A stretch of 56,873 nucleotides of DNA from a virus. The notes below the pieces were generated by a model. That model was given only the letters and a program-made list of their open reading frames with translations. It was not told the DNA's origin and did no database searches. The DNA lies in IMG/VR virus record IMGVR_UViG_3300025809_000002, positions 1-56,873 of that record; one strand, given 5' to 3'. A program made the translations under genes and the position numbers. Positions 1 to 7,588 of the stretch are shown piece by piece; the first letter of the stretch is position 1, and every line of letters starts with the position of its first letter.

Positions 1-127
1 AAATTACTTGCTCCAAAGGAGGACAGCAATGAATGAGTTGTACGATCAAGTTGAGGAACTGTTAGACGAACACCATGAGGCTGAGATCAGCGCTCTGTTA
101 GGTATCTCTGATACAGTCGCTAAGCTA
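1..127. repeat. Terminal overlap, copy 1 (circular assembly)
   Basis: The first 127 bases are identical to the last 127 (56747-56873). The overlap lies inside a coding region and the reading frame is continuous across the junction. The length of 127 equals a common maximum assembler k-mer. I therefore read it as the signature of a circular or circularly permuted genome, not as a biological terminal repeat. The packaging mode (headful or cos) cannot be decided from this. Confidence 0.9.
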
Positions 128-295
128 ATGGTGAGGGATATCCGCAGTCACATCACTGACTGGAGACCTGAGCGAAGTGGAGATGTCTGGGCTATTTTCA
201 GCGAAGACTATTCTGCTGAATACATAGACGCTGAAGGTAACTATCAATGCTTTGACACTGAAGCAGAGGCACTGGCATACATAAAGGAGATGTAG
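29..295 (+). CDS. Small acidic early protein, unknown function
   Basis: 88 residues. The ATG at 29 follows a strong AAAGGAGG ribosome site with 6 bases between them, so it is preferred over an upstream in-frame TTG at position 8. The protein is acidic. Its second half reads as a small beta-rich module ending in an EALAYIK helix, a pattern common in phage orphan proteins. It overlaps the end of the gene that closes the window (stop at 56780-56782), so both belong to one early operon across the junction. No family is recognised. Confidence 0.8.
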   Translation: MNELYDQVEELLDEHHEAEISALLGISDTVAKLMVRDIRSHITDWRPERSGDVWAIFSEDYSAEYIDAEGNYQCFDTEAEALAYIKEM

Positions 296-499
296 ATGTA
301 CACGAAGATACAGGTATGGGGACACTGGCAGGATGATAAAGTGAGGTTCACTCGCACTGTTGCTGTTCTGCACAGCAATTCACAAGCCGCAATGGATGCC
401 GCAATGGACGATGATGAGGTGTTCTTTGTTTTTGAAAAAGGTGAGCCTGTTATGGGAATGCATGACGGCTTCACCATCACCGAGAAGGAGGTGTGTTAA
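296..499 (+). CDS. Small hypothetical protein
   Basis: 67 residues, starting directly after the stop of the previous gene; AAAGGAGATG lies just upstream. The central part is alanine and aspartate rich (AAMDAAMDDDEVFFVFE), suggesting a short helix followed by a strand. No motif is recognised. The next gene has its own promoter-like element, so this may be the last gene of the first early sub-operon. Confidence 0.7.
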   Translation: MYTKIQVWGHWQDDKVRFTRTVAVLHSNSQAAMDAAMDDDEVFFVFEKGEPVMGMHDGFTITEKEVC

Positions 500-510
500 T
501 ACTTTCTTCC

Positions 511-557
511 CCTAGGGTTTGTCCCTATTCCATTCCATCAAACAGCAGATTTATAAT
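511..557 (+). promoter_or_regulatory. Rightward early promoter element, copy 3
   Basis: CCTAGGGTTTGTCCC (511-525) is followed by TATAAT at 552-557. The distance from the first G of GGGTTT (515) to TATAAT is 37 bases, the same as in the copies at 54878-54923 and 56102-56147. A CATT-like block sits near the -35 position, but there is no TTGACA. The element lies in the 103-base gap before the DUF932 gene, which it probably drives. Confidence 0.6.
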
Positions 558-602
558 GTAAACAGCAACGATTTTGTTGCACACTTTTCTAAAGGAAATA
601 TC

Positions 603-1487
603 ATGGCTCAAAACCTAATCTTCTCACGCTCTTCAACCAACGGTGAACTGAGCGCTGACCGTATGAATTACTTGGCTCCTGCCATCTTCGCTGACAGCGT
701 CAAGGACAGCCTGTCACCCCGCTATGCTCAGCTTCGTACCGCTGACGTTCTGCCAGTGCTTGCTGACCACGGCTTTGTCCCTGTTCAAGCCGCTCAGAAG
801 CGGAGTCGTAAGACATCAGCTGAACACACTCAGCACATGGTTGCCTTTGCTCACCGTGACAGCATCCCCTCTGTGTCTGGGCTTGAGGCATACAACCCTG
901 ATGCTAGCCGAGGTGAGATCATCCTGTATAACAGTCACGATGGCACTGGCTCTATCAAGCTGTTTGCAGGAGCATACAGATTTATCTGTAGCAACGGCAT
1001 CGTAGCAGGTGACGGCTACCAGTCTCGCCTCTACCACAACCAAGCCAACGTCAACAGCTTTGAGTTGATGCTCACCAACACAGTGAAGCGTTTGCCTGTG
1101 CTGTTGGAGCAGATTGAGAAGATGCGTGGCGTTCAGCTGACCCGAGATGCTCAGCGTGAGATGGCTACACAGTCAGCACTAACCCGTTGGAAGTGGACAC
1201 CTGAGCAGGTTGAGGATGCAGTGATCAAGGGCAGCTTTGCCACTGGTCACACAGTGAGTAGCTTGCTATCTGTTAACCGCTTCGCTGACTACGAAGAAGA
1301 TGCGTGGACTGTGTTCAACCGTATTCAAGAGAACGTCATCCGAGGTGGTGCGATGATCAAGAGTTTCAGTGAGCGTAATACTGATGGTGCCTACCGTAAG
1401 AGCCGTGCAGTTAACAGCGTGGCAGAGAATGTCCGAGTTAACCGTGAGTTGTGGGACATTGCAGAAAACATCTGCGAGATTGCTTAA
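603..1487 (+). CDS. DUF932 domain protein (phage/plasmid-like protein family)
   Basis: 294 residues. The ATG at 603 follows TAAAGGAAATATC; the in-frame TTG at 519 is rejected because it lies inside the promoter element. The middle of the protein carries the pattern I associate with DUF932: an AFAHRDS segment, a region around EIILYNSHDGTGSIKLFAG, an RFICSNGIVAG segment, then helical sequence with LPVLLEQIEKM. DUF932 proteins are widespread on phages, plasmids and integrative elements, often expressed early, with no settled biochemical role. Codon use is biased toward GCT, CGT and AAC, which suggests strong expression. It has its own promoter and a following hairpin, so it may be its own transcription unit. 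Confidence 0.8.
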   Translation: MAQNLIFSRSSTNGELSADRMNYLAPAIFADSVKDSLSPRYAQLRTADVLPVLADHGFVPVQAAQKRSRKTSAEHTQHMVAFAHRDSIPSVSGLEAYNPDASRGEIILYNSHDGTGSIKLFAGAYRFICSNGIVAGDGYQSRLYHNQANVNSFELMLTNTVKRLPVLLEQIEKMRGVQLTRDAQREMATQSALTRWKWTPEQVEDAVIKGSFATGHTVSSLLSVNRFADYEEDAWTVFNRIQENVIRGGAMIKSFSERNTDGAYRKSRAVNSVAENVRVNRELWDIAENICEIA

Positions 1488-1500
1488 TTTTTAATCAACG

Positions 1501-1518
1501 GAGGGGCACTGTCCCCTC
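1501..1518 (+). terminator. Strong hairpin after DUF932 gene (terminator or processing site)
   Basis: GAGGGG (1501-1506) pairs perfectly with CCCCTC (1513-1518) around a six-base loop. It lies 14 bases after the DUF932 stop. No U-run follows, so it is not a classic intrinsic terminator. It may stabilise the 3' end of the upstream message, and the ribosome site of the next gene follows within 20 bases. Confidence 0.5.
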
Positions 1519-1536
1519 TGTCCTTGGAGGAAATAC

Positions 1537-1767
1537 ATGATGACTAATTCAGAATATTTCGCCCTTGACCAGTGGCTGTGCGATTACCCCGATGACATGA
1601 CGTATGCTGAAATCATAGAGCGTCTGTCTGCCCCTAACGAATGGAGAGTGGACGACATCACGGTCTGGTACTTGGTTGAGAACAACACGACAGATCAAGT
1701 CGCACAGTTTATTGAAGATACTAAGGATGCACATGAACGTAGCCTCACATTTGGAGAACAGCAATGA
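1537..1767 (+). CDS. Small acidic hypothetical protein
   Basis: 76 residues. The ATG at 1537 has GGAGG six bases upstream; a second ATG at 1540 is possible. The protein is acidic and mostly helical, with a tryptophan-rich centre (NEWRVDDITVWYLVEN). It overlaps the next gene by four bases (ATGA), showing translational coupling. First gene of a run of small orphans after the hairpin at 1501. Confidence 0.7.
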   Translation: MMTNSEYFALDQWLCDYPDDMTYAEIIERLSAPNEWRVDDITVWYLVENNTTDQVAQFIEDTKDAHERSLTFGEQQ

Positions 1768-1982
1768 TGAAAGAACGAGCCGCTGATTGGGCACCAAGCG
1801 ACAGCCTCCTTGACTTAGTGGTGGAGCAGTACAGACAAGATGACATGGACGGCGACGTAACAGCATTCTATGACTTGCTTGACCGTCTGCCACGGGAGGT
1901 GCTGATTGCGTATCTATCCAATAGCCGACAGCAAGATGCGATATTAACTGGCGTGATAACTGAAGAGGAGGTGAGCGCATGA
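1764..1982 (+). CDS. Small acidic hypothetical protein
   Basis: 72 residues, start overlapping the previous stop by four bases; ATG at 1764 or 1767. Predicted helical and acidic (VVEQYRQDDMDGDVTAFYDL). No family recognised. The stop overlaps the next start, so it lies inside a tightly coupled operon. Confidence 0.7.
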   Translation: MMKERAADWAPSDSLLDLVVEQYRQDDMDGDVTAFYDLLDRLPREVLIAYLSNSRQQDAILTGVITEEEVSA

Positions 1983-2185
1983 TTGAAGAGTTTCCCCGCA
2001 AGTATTACATCCAAACGAGAACTATACATGGATGGCACCGCTTGCACCCTGAGAACTACCCGTCCCTGATTGATGCGGTGTATGGGATGGAGCGGCACAT
2101 TGACAGTATGTTCTTTGAACATGGAGAGATGTTGCCATCAGGAATATTCCGAATTGTTAAATGCAAACCAAGGAAATTAAAATGA
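1979..2185 (+). CDS. Small basic hypothetical protein
   Basis: 68 residues, aromatic and basic (KYYIQTRTIHGWHRLHPENY), ending in a lysine-rich tail. GAGGAG lies just before the start, and the start overlaps the previous stop by four bases. No family recognised. Confidence 0.7.
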   Translation: MIEEFPRKYYIQTRTIHGWHRLHPENYPSLIDAVYGMERHIDSMFFEHGEMLPSGIFRIVKCKPRKLK

Positions 2186-2370
2186 CAAACATTCAAGTTA
2201 CATTTACACAGGATGGCATCACTATGGGGACTATACAGCTAAGCGCAGGTATGGCAACGCTGATTGATATTACTGATATCAATACAGTGTGTCAGACTTT
2301 TCGCACCAACTTTAACGCAATGGGTGAGCCTTTGGATTTTAAAATTGAATACACATCGGAGGATAATTAA
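2182..2370 (+). CDS. Small hypothetical protein
   Basis: 62 residues. The ATG at 2182 follows AAGGAAATTAAA; an in-frame ATG at 2161 would overlap the previous gene by 25 bases and lacks a ribosome site. The sequence looks beta-rich (NIQVTFTQDGITMGTIQLS). Function unknown. Confidence 0.65.
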   Translation: MTNIQVTFTQDGITMGTIQLSAGMATLIDITDINTVCQTFRTNFNAMGEPLDFKIEYTSEDN

Positions 2371-2371
2371 A

Positions 2372-2638
2372 ATGGAAAAGACATTCACCGTCACAATGTA
2401 CAGTGACCCCTCTCATGCTTGGGCTAAGGTTAAGCGTCAAGTGTTGGTCAACCTAGGTATTGACAAACAGGTTAGTGAGTACAGCTACCAGTACAAGGAC
2501 AACGTGTACCTTGAGGAAGACTGTGACCTGCACTTGTTGTATCAGCGTCTGCTTAAGGATGAAGTGCGTATGAAATTCGTTGAGAAGTATAGCGAAAATC
2601 CTAGCCGCATCCGTAGTTATGAAAGCTATCACCCATGA
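2372..2638 (+). CDS. Hypothetical protein
   Basis: 88 residues. The ATG at 2372 is placed after TCGGAGGATAATTAAA. Alternating charged and aromatic residues (EYSYQYKDNVYLEEDCDLH) suggest a small alpha/beta fold. The stop overlaps the start of the following wall hydrolase by four bases. No family recognised. Confidence 0.65.
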   Translation: MEKTFTVTMYSDPSHAWAKVKRQVLVNLGIDKQVSEYSYQYKDNVYLEEDCDLHLLYQRLLKDEVRMKFVEKYSENPSRIRSYESYHP

Positions 2639-3069
2639 GGTCGGTGGTACTGGTGTGCTTGCTGACATTCAGTCAATCGTTGTGGGCACACAAGATTAAC
2701 TTCAATGATATGCAATGCATGGCTGACAACCTACACCATGAAGCGAAGGTTGATGGGATGCGAGGCATGGAGGCGGTGGCATCAGTGGTGATGAACCGAG
2801 TACGTGACTCTCGCTACCCTGACACTGTGTGTGGTGTTGTGTATCAGCCTAGCCAGTTCAGCTGGACGTTGAAGAAGAGGCTCAAGCAGCTGAAGATTAA
2901 GCATGACTGGAAGACGTTAGCTGTAGCTACAATGGCACTGGACGGTAGCTTGATAGACAAGACAGGCGGTGCAACACATTACCATGCGGTGTATGTGACA
3001 CCGTACTGGGGTAAGGTGTATGACTTCACGGTTCAGGTGGGGCATCATCTCTTTTATAGGAAACCATAA
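2635..3069 (+). CDS. SleB-type cell wall hydrolase with signal peptide
   Basis: 144 residues, matching the SleB/CwlJ hydrolase fold (Hydrolase_2): a CMADNLHHEAKVDG core with the likely catalytic glutamate E36, then GMEAVASVVMNRV, then a VVYQPSQFSW segment typical of the family. The known activity is peptidoglycan cleavage at the glycan strand. Residues 1-18 form a signal peptide (MRSVVLVCLLTFSQSLWA), so the product should reach the periplasm without a holin. It sits in the rightward early unit, far from the M15 peptidase and holin-like genes of the late unit. Its role may therefore differ from final lysis, for example wall remodelling or superinfection blocking; that is inference. Confidence 0.85.
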   Translation: MRSVVLVCLLTFSQSLWAHKINFNDMQCMADNLHHEAKVDGMRGMEAVASVVMNRVRDSRYPDTVCGVVYQPSQFSWTLKKRLKQLKIKHDWKTLAVATMALDGSLIDKTGGATHYHAVYVTPYWGKVYDFTVQVGHHLFYRKP

Positions 3070-3284
3070 TGATAAGTGGAATTGACATTGAGGATTGGGA
3101 TAGAGGTGACCCTGTGCCTCTATATTCTGTGCGTCCTAAGACGTACATTGAGTGGTTAGGTGTCACGTATTGGTTTGATCATGTTGACGGTAGGGATTGC
3201 TACTGTATGAGATGGGATAACACAATTGTAAAGATCAGTGGGAGCGCAACAGTTGCTCCTCTATTTAAAGGAGAAAACAAATGA
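3069..3284 (+). CDS. Small hypothetical protein
   Basis: 71 residues; the start shares one base with the previous stop. Tryptophan-rich and acidic at the N-terminus (IEDWDRGDPVPLYSVRPKTY), with a WFDHVDGRDCYCMRWDN stretch. No motif recognised. It overlaps the next small gene by four bases. Confidence 0.65.
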   Translation: MISGIDIEDWDRGDPVPLYSVRPKTYIEWLGVTYWFDHVDGRDCYCMRWDNTIVKISGSATVAPLFKGENK

Positions 3285-3448
3285 CGTTTGATGATGTACG
3301 ACAAGATATAAAAGCATTGCTAGACACACAGCTATATGATGAGCAGGAGGTGTTGGACTCCATCATCTACAGCTGCGTGATTGCTAAAGAGAAACTAGCA
3401 CGAGAGCCGCAACCTATTGATAACGTAATGAGTAAGGTTAACGGATGA
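3281..3448 (+). CDS. Very small acidic protein
   Basis: 55 residues, open from ATG 3281 to TGA 3446-3448. It has an AAAGGAG ribosome site and four-base overlaps with both neighbours, which is strong evidence for a real gene despite its size. The product is helical (DVRQDIKALLDTQLYDEQEV). Function unknown. Confidence 0.75.
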   Translation: MTFDDVRQDIKALLDTQLYDEQEVLDSIIYSCVIAKEKLAREPQPIDNVMSKVNG

Positions 3449-4281
3449 CACGAGACCAAGTACTAGGTATGATCATTGGCTGTGCTGTAGGTGATGCCTA
3501 CGGTGCGCCATATGAGTTCATGTCACCAGAAGATGTACGTCCAGCCAAGGGGTATAGCACTGGCGGTACACATGATGTCACCATCGGTGAGTGGACAGAC
3601 GACACTGCTATGATGGTGGCGACAATGGATGCCTACATCACTCACCAAGAGTTTGATGCACAGGCTATCGCCAACAACTTTAAACTGTGGAAAAGCACAG
3701 GTAAGTTTGGTACACGAGGATATGTCTTTGACATAGGACAAACAACGGCGCAAGCCATAGATAGGATTACAGATGACACCCCTTATGCTAGTTCTGCTCA
3801 CACATTTGCCAGTGGTAACGGCTCCATCATGCGAGTTGCCCCTGCCATTGCCGCTAACTTCAACAACCCCGCCAGAGCAATCGGAGAAGCAGTTGCTCTG
3901 TCCCTAATTACTCACGGTAACTCTGACACCATCACCTACATCTCTGCCTTTACGGACGAGGTGATACGTGGTACTAAGAACCCTGTCAATAAACTGTTGC
4001 GTCACTACGATGTGTACCAGACGTACAACACAGGCTCCATCATGCACAGCTACAACGTTGCTCACCTTGCCGCTCACTATGGCTCAGGCTTTGAGGGTGC
4101 GTTGATGGAGGCAGCTAAGCTAGGCTATGACACCGACACCAATTGTGCTGTCACTGGTATGCTTGTTGGTTCTTATATGGGGTATGAGAGTATCCCCAAA
4201 CGTTTCTTAAAAGACTTACAGCAACATGATATGTTGTTAGACATGGCAAATAAAATGTACGACATAGGAGCAAGAGGATGA
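3445..4281 (+). CDS. ADP-ribosylglycohydrolase family protein
   Basis: 278 residues, full length for the ARH/DraG family. Motifs in order: CAVGDAYGAPYEF (13-25), EWTDDTAMM with the metal-binding T51-D52-D53, GNGSIMRVAP in the middle, THGNSDT, and LGYDTDTN with D229 and D231 completing the two-Mg2+ site. Family members remove ADP-ribose from arginine or other acceptors on proteins or nucleic acids. It lies in the early unit immediately before the integrase (four-base overlap), so it acts in the cytoplasm early in infection. Plausible jobs are reversing host ADP-ribosylation defences or balancing an ADP-ribosyltransferase of the phage itself (see the 1716-residue virion protein). The substrate cannot be deduced. 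Confidence 0.9.
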   Translation: MTRDQVLGMIIGCAVGDAYGAPYEFMSPEDVRPAKGYSTGGTHDVTIGEWTDDTAMMVATMDAYITHQEFDAQAIANNFKLWKSTGKFGTRGYVFDIGQTTAQAIDRITDDTPYASSAHTFASGNGSIMRVAPAIAANFNNPARAIGEAVALSLITHGNSDTITYISAFTDEVIRGTKNPVNKLLRHYDVYQTYNTGSIMHSYNVAHLAAHYGSGFEGALMEAAKLGYDTDTNCAVTGMLVGSYMGYESIPKRFLKDLQQHDMLLDMANKMYDIGARG

Positions 4282-5387
4282 AGCCGTCATACCTGATGGA
4301 AGTTAAGCGTGGTGATGCCATCATCTACAGATACAACCCACCCAAGGATGCGATTGATGCGGGTGTTGTTAAGCGAGTGATGCTTGGCACTGACTTCACT
4401 GCTGCCTGCACCTACATTGAAGAGCAGAATGCTTTGATGTCTGAGTGGAGGAAAGAGCGTAAGTATTTAAAAGAACTAACAAGCAAGAGCAAAGTGTCTG
4501 ACTTAATTAAAAGCTACACTGCCAGCCTGTCATTCACCAAGCTGTCTGCCAAGACGCAGAGTGACTACCTGTACTACCTCAAGTGCTGGTACAAGAGCAA
4601 GGTTGCTGGTGTGCTGATGGAGCAGGCGAAGCTCGGCAACATCGTGACACCTATGTGTCAACGTGTGTATGAGGAACACGCTGGCAATAGCGTTAGCCTA
4701 GCCAACCATAGCCTTGCTGTGTACCGTTTACTTTTTAATTATGCAATTAGGCACGGCTTTACACAATACAATCCATTCACTCATGTGAAGGGACAGAAGA
4801 AGCGTAGTCGCAAGGTGGTATGGGAGAGAGAACACGTTCGTGCTTTCCTTAACACAGCATTCAGTAAGTTTGAGTGGCGCAACGCAGGCTTGATTGTCAA
4901 CATGGCATACGAGTGGGGGCAGCGTCTTGGTGATATGCGAACGCTGACATGGGATAGCTATGATGTAGAGACAGGGACACTAACCTTGACACAGAGCAAG
5001 CGAGGTGCTAAGATCACTATCCCCACCAGCACAGGACTACAAGCAATGCTTGCTCAACAACACGCAGACTTCGGATGGCAACCATACATTGCCCCTGTGC
5101 CTAAGTCTGTGAAGGGTAAGCTGCAACCGTATAGCTTAAACAAGCTGAGTAAGATTGGTAGTGTCATCATGCAAGAGGCAGACCTACCTGATGAGTTAAC
5201 GTTGATGGATCTGAGGCGCACTGCCATCACTGAGATGGTTGATGTGGGTGTACCTATGTCATCCATCATGTCAATGTCTGGTCATGCAACACCATCTTCG
5301 TTGACACCGTACATTAAACACACACTGCGAAGTGCCACTAATGCACAGACCATGAGAGAATTTCCAACCAACTTAATGGAGAGATAA
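4278..5387 (+). CDS. int: Tyrosine recombinase / integrase
   Basis: 369 residues with an N-terminal arm domain, a SAM-like core-binding domain (about 72-165) and a catalytic domain (about 180-350). Catalytic positions: R216 in GQRLGDMRTL, K241 in QSKRGAK, R313 in DLRRTA, H336 in SGHAT and nucleophile Y345 in PYIKHT. The usual histidine of the HxxR box is methionine here (M310-D-L-R313), which is unusual but tolerated in some recombinases. It is embedded in the early operon between the ARH and a nucleotide-pool gene, with four-base coupling upstream. No attP is visible next to it; an att-like sequence lies at 54252. Confidence 0.9.
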   Translation: MKPSYLMEVKRGDAIIYRYNPPKDAIDAGVVKRVMLGTDFTAACTYIEEQNALMSEWRKERKYLKELTSKSKVSDLIKSYTASLSFTKLSAKTQSDYLYYLKCWYKSKVAGVLMEQAKLGNIVTPMCQRVYEEHAGNSVSLANHSLAVYRLLFNYAIRHGFTQYNPFTHVKGQKKRSRKVVWEREHVRAFLNTAFSKFEWRNAGLIVNMAYEWGQRLGDMRTLTWDSYDVETGTLTLTQSKRGAKITIPTSTGLQAMLAQQHADFGWQPYIAPVPKSVKGKLQPYSLNKLSKIGSVIMQEADLPDELTLMDLRRTAITEMVDVGVPMSSIMSMSGHATPSSLTPYIKHTLRSATNAQTMREFPTNLMER

Positions 5388-5723
5388 ATGGAAACAGGAA
5401 TTAAATTTGACACAGGCAAGCCAGAGTATGGGCTTATACCACCCAACGCCTTGGAAGAGATAGCCAAGGTGCTAACCTATGGCGCACAGAAGTACAGCCG
5501 TGACAACTGGAAGCAGGTGCCTGACAAAGAGCGCCGCTACTTTGATGCTATGCAACGCCACATCTGGGCACATAGACGAGGCGAAGTCAATGACCCTGAG
5601 ACAGGCATGAATCATTTAGCACACGCTGCCTGTTGTATTCTTTATCTTGCAGAGTTTGATCTATCACCTGAGTTTAAACCTGCTGAGCGTAAAAAAGTTA
5701 TCGTAAGGAGGTACATCAAATGA
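5388..5723 (+). CDS. dATP/dGTP diphosphohydrolase-like protein (dGTP_diPhyd_N / DUF5664)
   Basis: 111 residues. The opening KFDTGKPEYGLIPPNALEE, then YGAQKYSRDNWK and a helical HLAHAACCILYLAEFD segment, is the pattern of the family annotated as dATP/dGTP diphosphohydrolase, all-alpha enzymes related to MazG. It starts directly after the integrase stop with GGAGAT upstream. In 2-aminoadenine phages a related enzyme helps adjust purine pools. No PurZ is present here, so I infer nucleotide-pool cleansing only. It overlaps the next gene by four bases. Confidence 0.75.
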   Translation: METGIKFDTGKPEYGLIPPNALEEIAKVLTYGAQKYSRDNWKQVPDKERRYFDAMQRHIWAHRRGEVNDPETGMNHLAHAACCILYLAEFDLSPEFKPAERKKVIVRRYIK

Positions 5724-6055
5724 TCATTCAATACATAATGGATAAGATTAACAGCCTTAAAGCCAACGCATTTGACGGTGTGGATTACCAACATGACCGT
5801 GACTTTAGTCGGCTTAAGAATCAAGGGGAGCGTGTATATAGGTTCGTACAGAATGGTGAGTGGACAACGCTGCGTGAGATCTCTGCTGCTACAGGCGCAC
5901 CTGAAGCTAGTGTTAGCGCACACTTACGAGACCTACGCAAGCCTAAGTTTGGTGGGCATACAGTGGAGAAGAAGTATGCAGGCAATGGTCTATATCAGTA
6001 CCGAGTTATCTTTGCTGACGTTACAGAAGATACACAACAAACCTTAAAATTTTAG
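5720..6055 (+). CDS. Winged-helix DNA-binding protein
   Basis: 111 residues. ATG at 5720 has AAGGAGG eight bases upstream. From about residue 35 it forms a helix-turn-helix: ERVYRFV, then WTTLREISAATGAPEASVSAHL with a recognition helix, then a wing (GGHTVEKKYAGNGLYQYRV). This fits a MarR/ArsR-like winged helix used as a transcription regulator or replication accessory. It is the only clear transcription-factor fold in the genome, so it is a candidate for controlling the repeated early promoters or the lysis-lysogeny choice. That role is inference. Confidence 0.7.
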   Translation: MIIQYIMDKINSLKANAFDGVDYQHDRDFSRLKNQGERVYRFVQNGEWTTLREISAATGAPEASVSAHLRDLRKPKFGGHTVEKKYAGNGLYQYRVIFADVTEDTQQTLKF

Positions 6056-6063
6056 GAACAATT

Positions 6064-6711
6064 ATGACAGTAAAGCTTGTATGGTCAACACCCAAGGGTG
6101 AAGAACTTATTGCCTACATGGCACGGGTGTCAAACCCCAACAACCAAGACAACCCTGAGACAGCACCTAAGCTGTTGAAATACTTGATAAGAAATAAACA
6201 TTGGTCACCATTTGAGATGGTCAATGTCTGTATGGAAATAAAATGCACCCGTGATATTGCACGACAGATCCTACGTCACCGAAGCTTCAGCTTCCAAGAG
6301 TTTAGCCAACGCTATGCAGAAGCATTTGATTGGGAGTTTGGTGAGGCACGGATGCAGGATGAGAAGAACCGACAGAACAGTTTACCCACGCAAGACCGTG
6401 AGCTTGAGCGGTGGTGGCATGATCAACAAGCTAGCCTCACAGCACAGGCAAGAGGTGTGTATGGTGCCGCACTGAATGCAGGCATTGCCAAAGAGGTTGC
6501 TCGTAAGGTGTTGCCAGAGGGACTGACAATGTCCACCATGTACATGAACGGGACGTTGCGTAGCTGGATGCACTACCTTGACATTCGCTGTAACATGGCA
6601 ACACAGAAGGAACACAGGGTAGTGGCAGAGCAGTGCCTTGGTGTGTTGGTTAAAGAGTTCCCCTCTCTGTTTAATCTTCCCTCCGATGCATGGTCAGAAA
6701 GGATTGTGTGA
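6064..6711 (+). CDS. thyX: Flavin-dependent thymidylate synthase ThyX
   Basis: 215 residues, usual length. The signature RHRSFSFQEFSQRY (71-84) contains the RHRxxS box that binds FAD and dUMP. The product makes dTMP from dUMP with methylene-tetrahydrofolate and NADPH. It provides dTTP for phage replication together with the ribonucleotide reductase at 13.7-16.7 kb. Start ATG 6064 follows TTAGGAACAATT. The next gene starts on its stop codon. Confidence 0.95.
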   Translation: MTVKLVWSTPKGEELIAYMARVSNPNNQDNPETAPKLLKYLIRNKHWSPFEMVNVCMEIKCTRDIARQILRHRSFSFQEFSQRYAEAFDWEFGEARMQDEKNRQNSLPTQDRELERWWHDQQASLTAQARGVYGAALNAGIAKEVARKVLPEGLTMSTMYMNGTLRSWMHYLDIRCNMATQKEHRVVAEQCLGVLVKEFPSLFNLPSDAWSERIV

Positions 6712-6938
6712 TGTTAAAAGCAGATGGGTTTGATTCAGCAGCCATAGGTACGGCGTATGTGCGTAACAATGATGTGCTTGTGTACTCAGTAGAGAAGTGT
6801 CTGGATGTGCTGATGCAACAAGGCATGACGATGGACGAAGCAGTGGACTACTTTGAGTTTAATGTGAGCGGTGCTTACGTTGGTGAAAGCACACCCATCT
6901 TTGTGTATGATTTAATGGGAGAGTTAGATGAAGGTTGA
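6711..6938 (+). CDS. Small acidic hypothetical protein
   Basis: 75 residues; ATG at 6711 overlaps the ThyX stop by one base. An in-frame ATG at 6690 would lie inside thyX and is less likely. A helical middle part (EKCLDVLMQQGMTMDEAVDY) is followed by a beta-like FEFNVSGAYVGESTPIFVYD tail. This resembles small phage proteins of the type EAxxxFExNVxGAYVGE, found near replication genes. Function unknown. Confidence 0.7.
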   Translation: MLKADGFDSAAIGTAYVRNNDVLVYSVEKCLDVLMQQGMTMDEAVDYFEFNVSGAYVGESTPIFVYDLMGELDEG

Positions 6939-7158
6939 TATCAACGACATTCTCAGTGAGGATTTTCAAGACATAATTGTCACCAAAGAATTAAAAAGAA
7001 TTCATGGTTATATGAGAGAGTATCTAGAAAAGTATGAGGAAAAAGATCATGGGTTCATAGCTATATTCTCTACTGATGAAGAGGAAGACAAGGCGCAGAT
7101 AGAAACAATGAGGGAGGCGCTTGAAATCTTGCTAAAGTATTATGGAGAAGAAGTATGA
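6928..7158 (+). CDS. Small acidic hypothetical protein
   Basis: 76 residues, very acidic and charged, predicted helical (KYEEKDHGFIAIFSTDEEED). Overlaps both neighbours. First of three adjacent acidic orphans (6928-7588) between thyX and the primase-helicase; such acidic proteins are candidates for host-protein inhibitors, but nothing specific is visible. Confidence 0.6.
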   Translation: MKVDINDILSEDFQDIIVTKELKRIHGYMREYLEKYEEKDHGFIAIFSTDEEEDKAQIETMREALEILLKYYGEEV

Positions 7159-7370
7159 ACGAAATGCAACAAGAAGAACGTGATGCTGAACTACGGGCGT
7201 ATGTTAAAGAGTTTTTTGAAGGATATTTAAACCGTGTAGAGGAGAGTGATAACGGGAAAGAGTTTAACCCAATTACTATAAGCTGTTGTAGAGCGCTTAT
7301 GCTAGAACCGCTGAACAATCTACTAAACAGAATGGCTGAATTGTCTGGAGCAGAAAGGAAGAACACATGA
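7155..7370 (+). CDS. Small hypothetical protein
   Basis: 71 residues, helical and charged, with AYVKEFFEGYLNRVEESDN and a short CCRALMLEPLNNLL helix. Coupled by four-base overlaps to the genes on both sides. No family recognised. Confidence 0.6.
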   Translation: MNEMQQEERDAELRAYVKEFFEGYLNRVEESDNGKEFNPITISCCRALMLEPLNNLLNRMAELSGAERKNT

Positions 7371-7588
7371 CTGATACTATTGGAACATCAAAAGTAACAT
7401 TAATCCGTGAGAACGAGGATGGTAGTGCAGACTTTCAATGCAACTTTTCACCAGAGGAATTAGATGCGTTGACTAGACTAGGTATATTAACCGCAATACA
7501 GGCGGGGATTGAGGATGCTAAAAAGCTAGACCCAGAAACATATAAAGACTGGCATAGTGAATTTGACCCTGAAGAACATGACCGATAA
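7367..7588 (+). CDS. Small hypothetical protein
   Basis: 73 residues. The N-terminal half is beta-like (KVTLIRENEDGSADFQCNFS) and the second half helical (EELDALTRLGILTAIQAGIE). Similar short proteins occur in phage early regions, but no function is known to me. AAGGAAG lies before the start. Confidence 0.6.
   Translation: MTDTIGTSKVTLIRENEDGSADFQCNFSPEELDALTRLGILTAIQAGIEDAKKLDPETYKDWHSEFDPEEHDR

Noticed and set aside
1-127. True direct terminal repeat as in T7
   Set aside because: Length equals a standard assembler k-mer and it interrupts a gene; more simply explained by circular assembly.
5388-5723. 2-aminoadenine (Z) genome suggested by the dATP/dGTP diphosphohydrolase-like gene
   Set aside because: No PurZ-like adenylosuccinate synthetase or DatZ-type HD phosphohydrolase is present, and the polymerase looks like ordinary T7-type.
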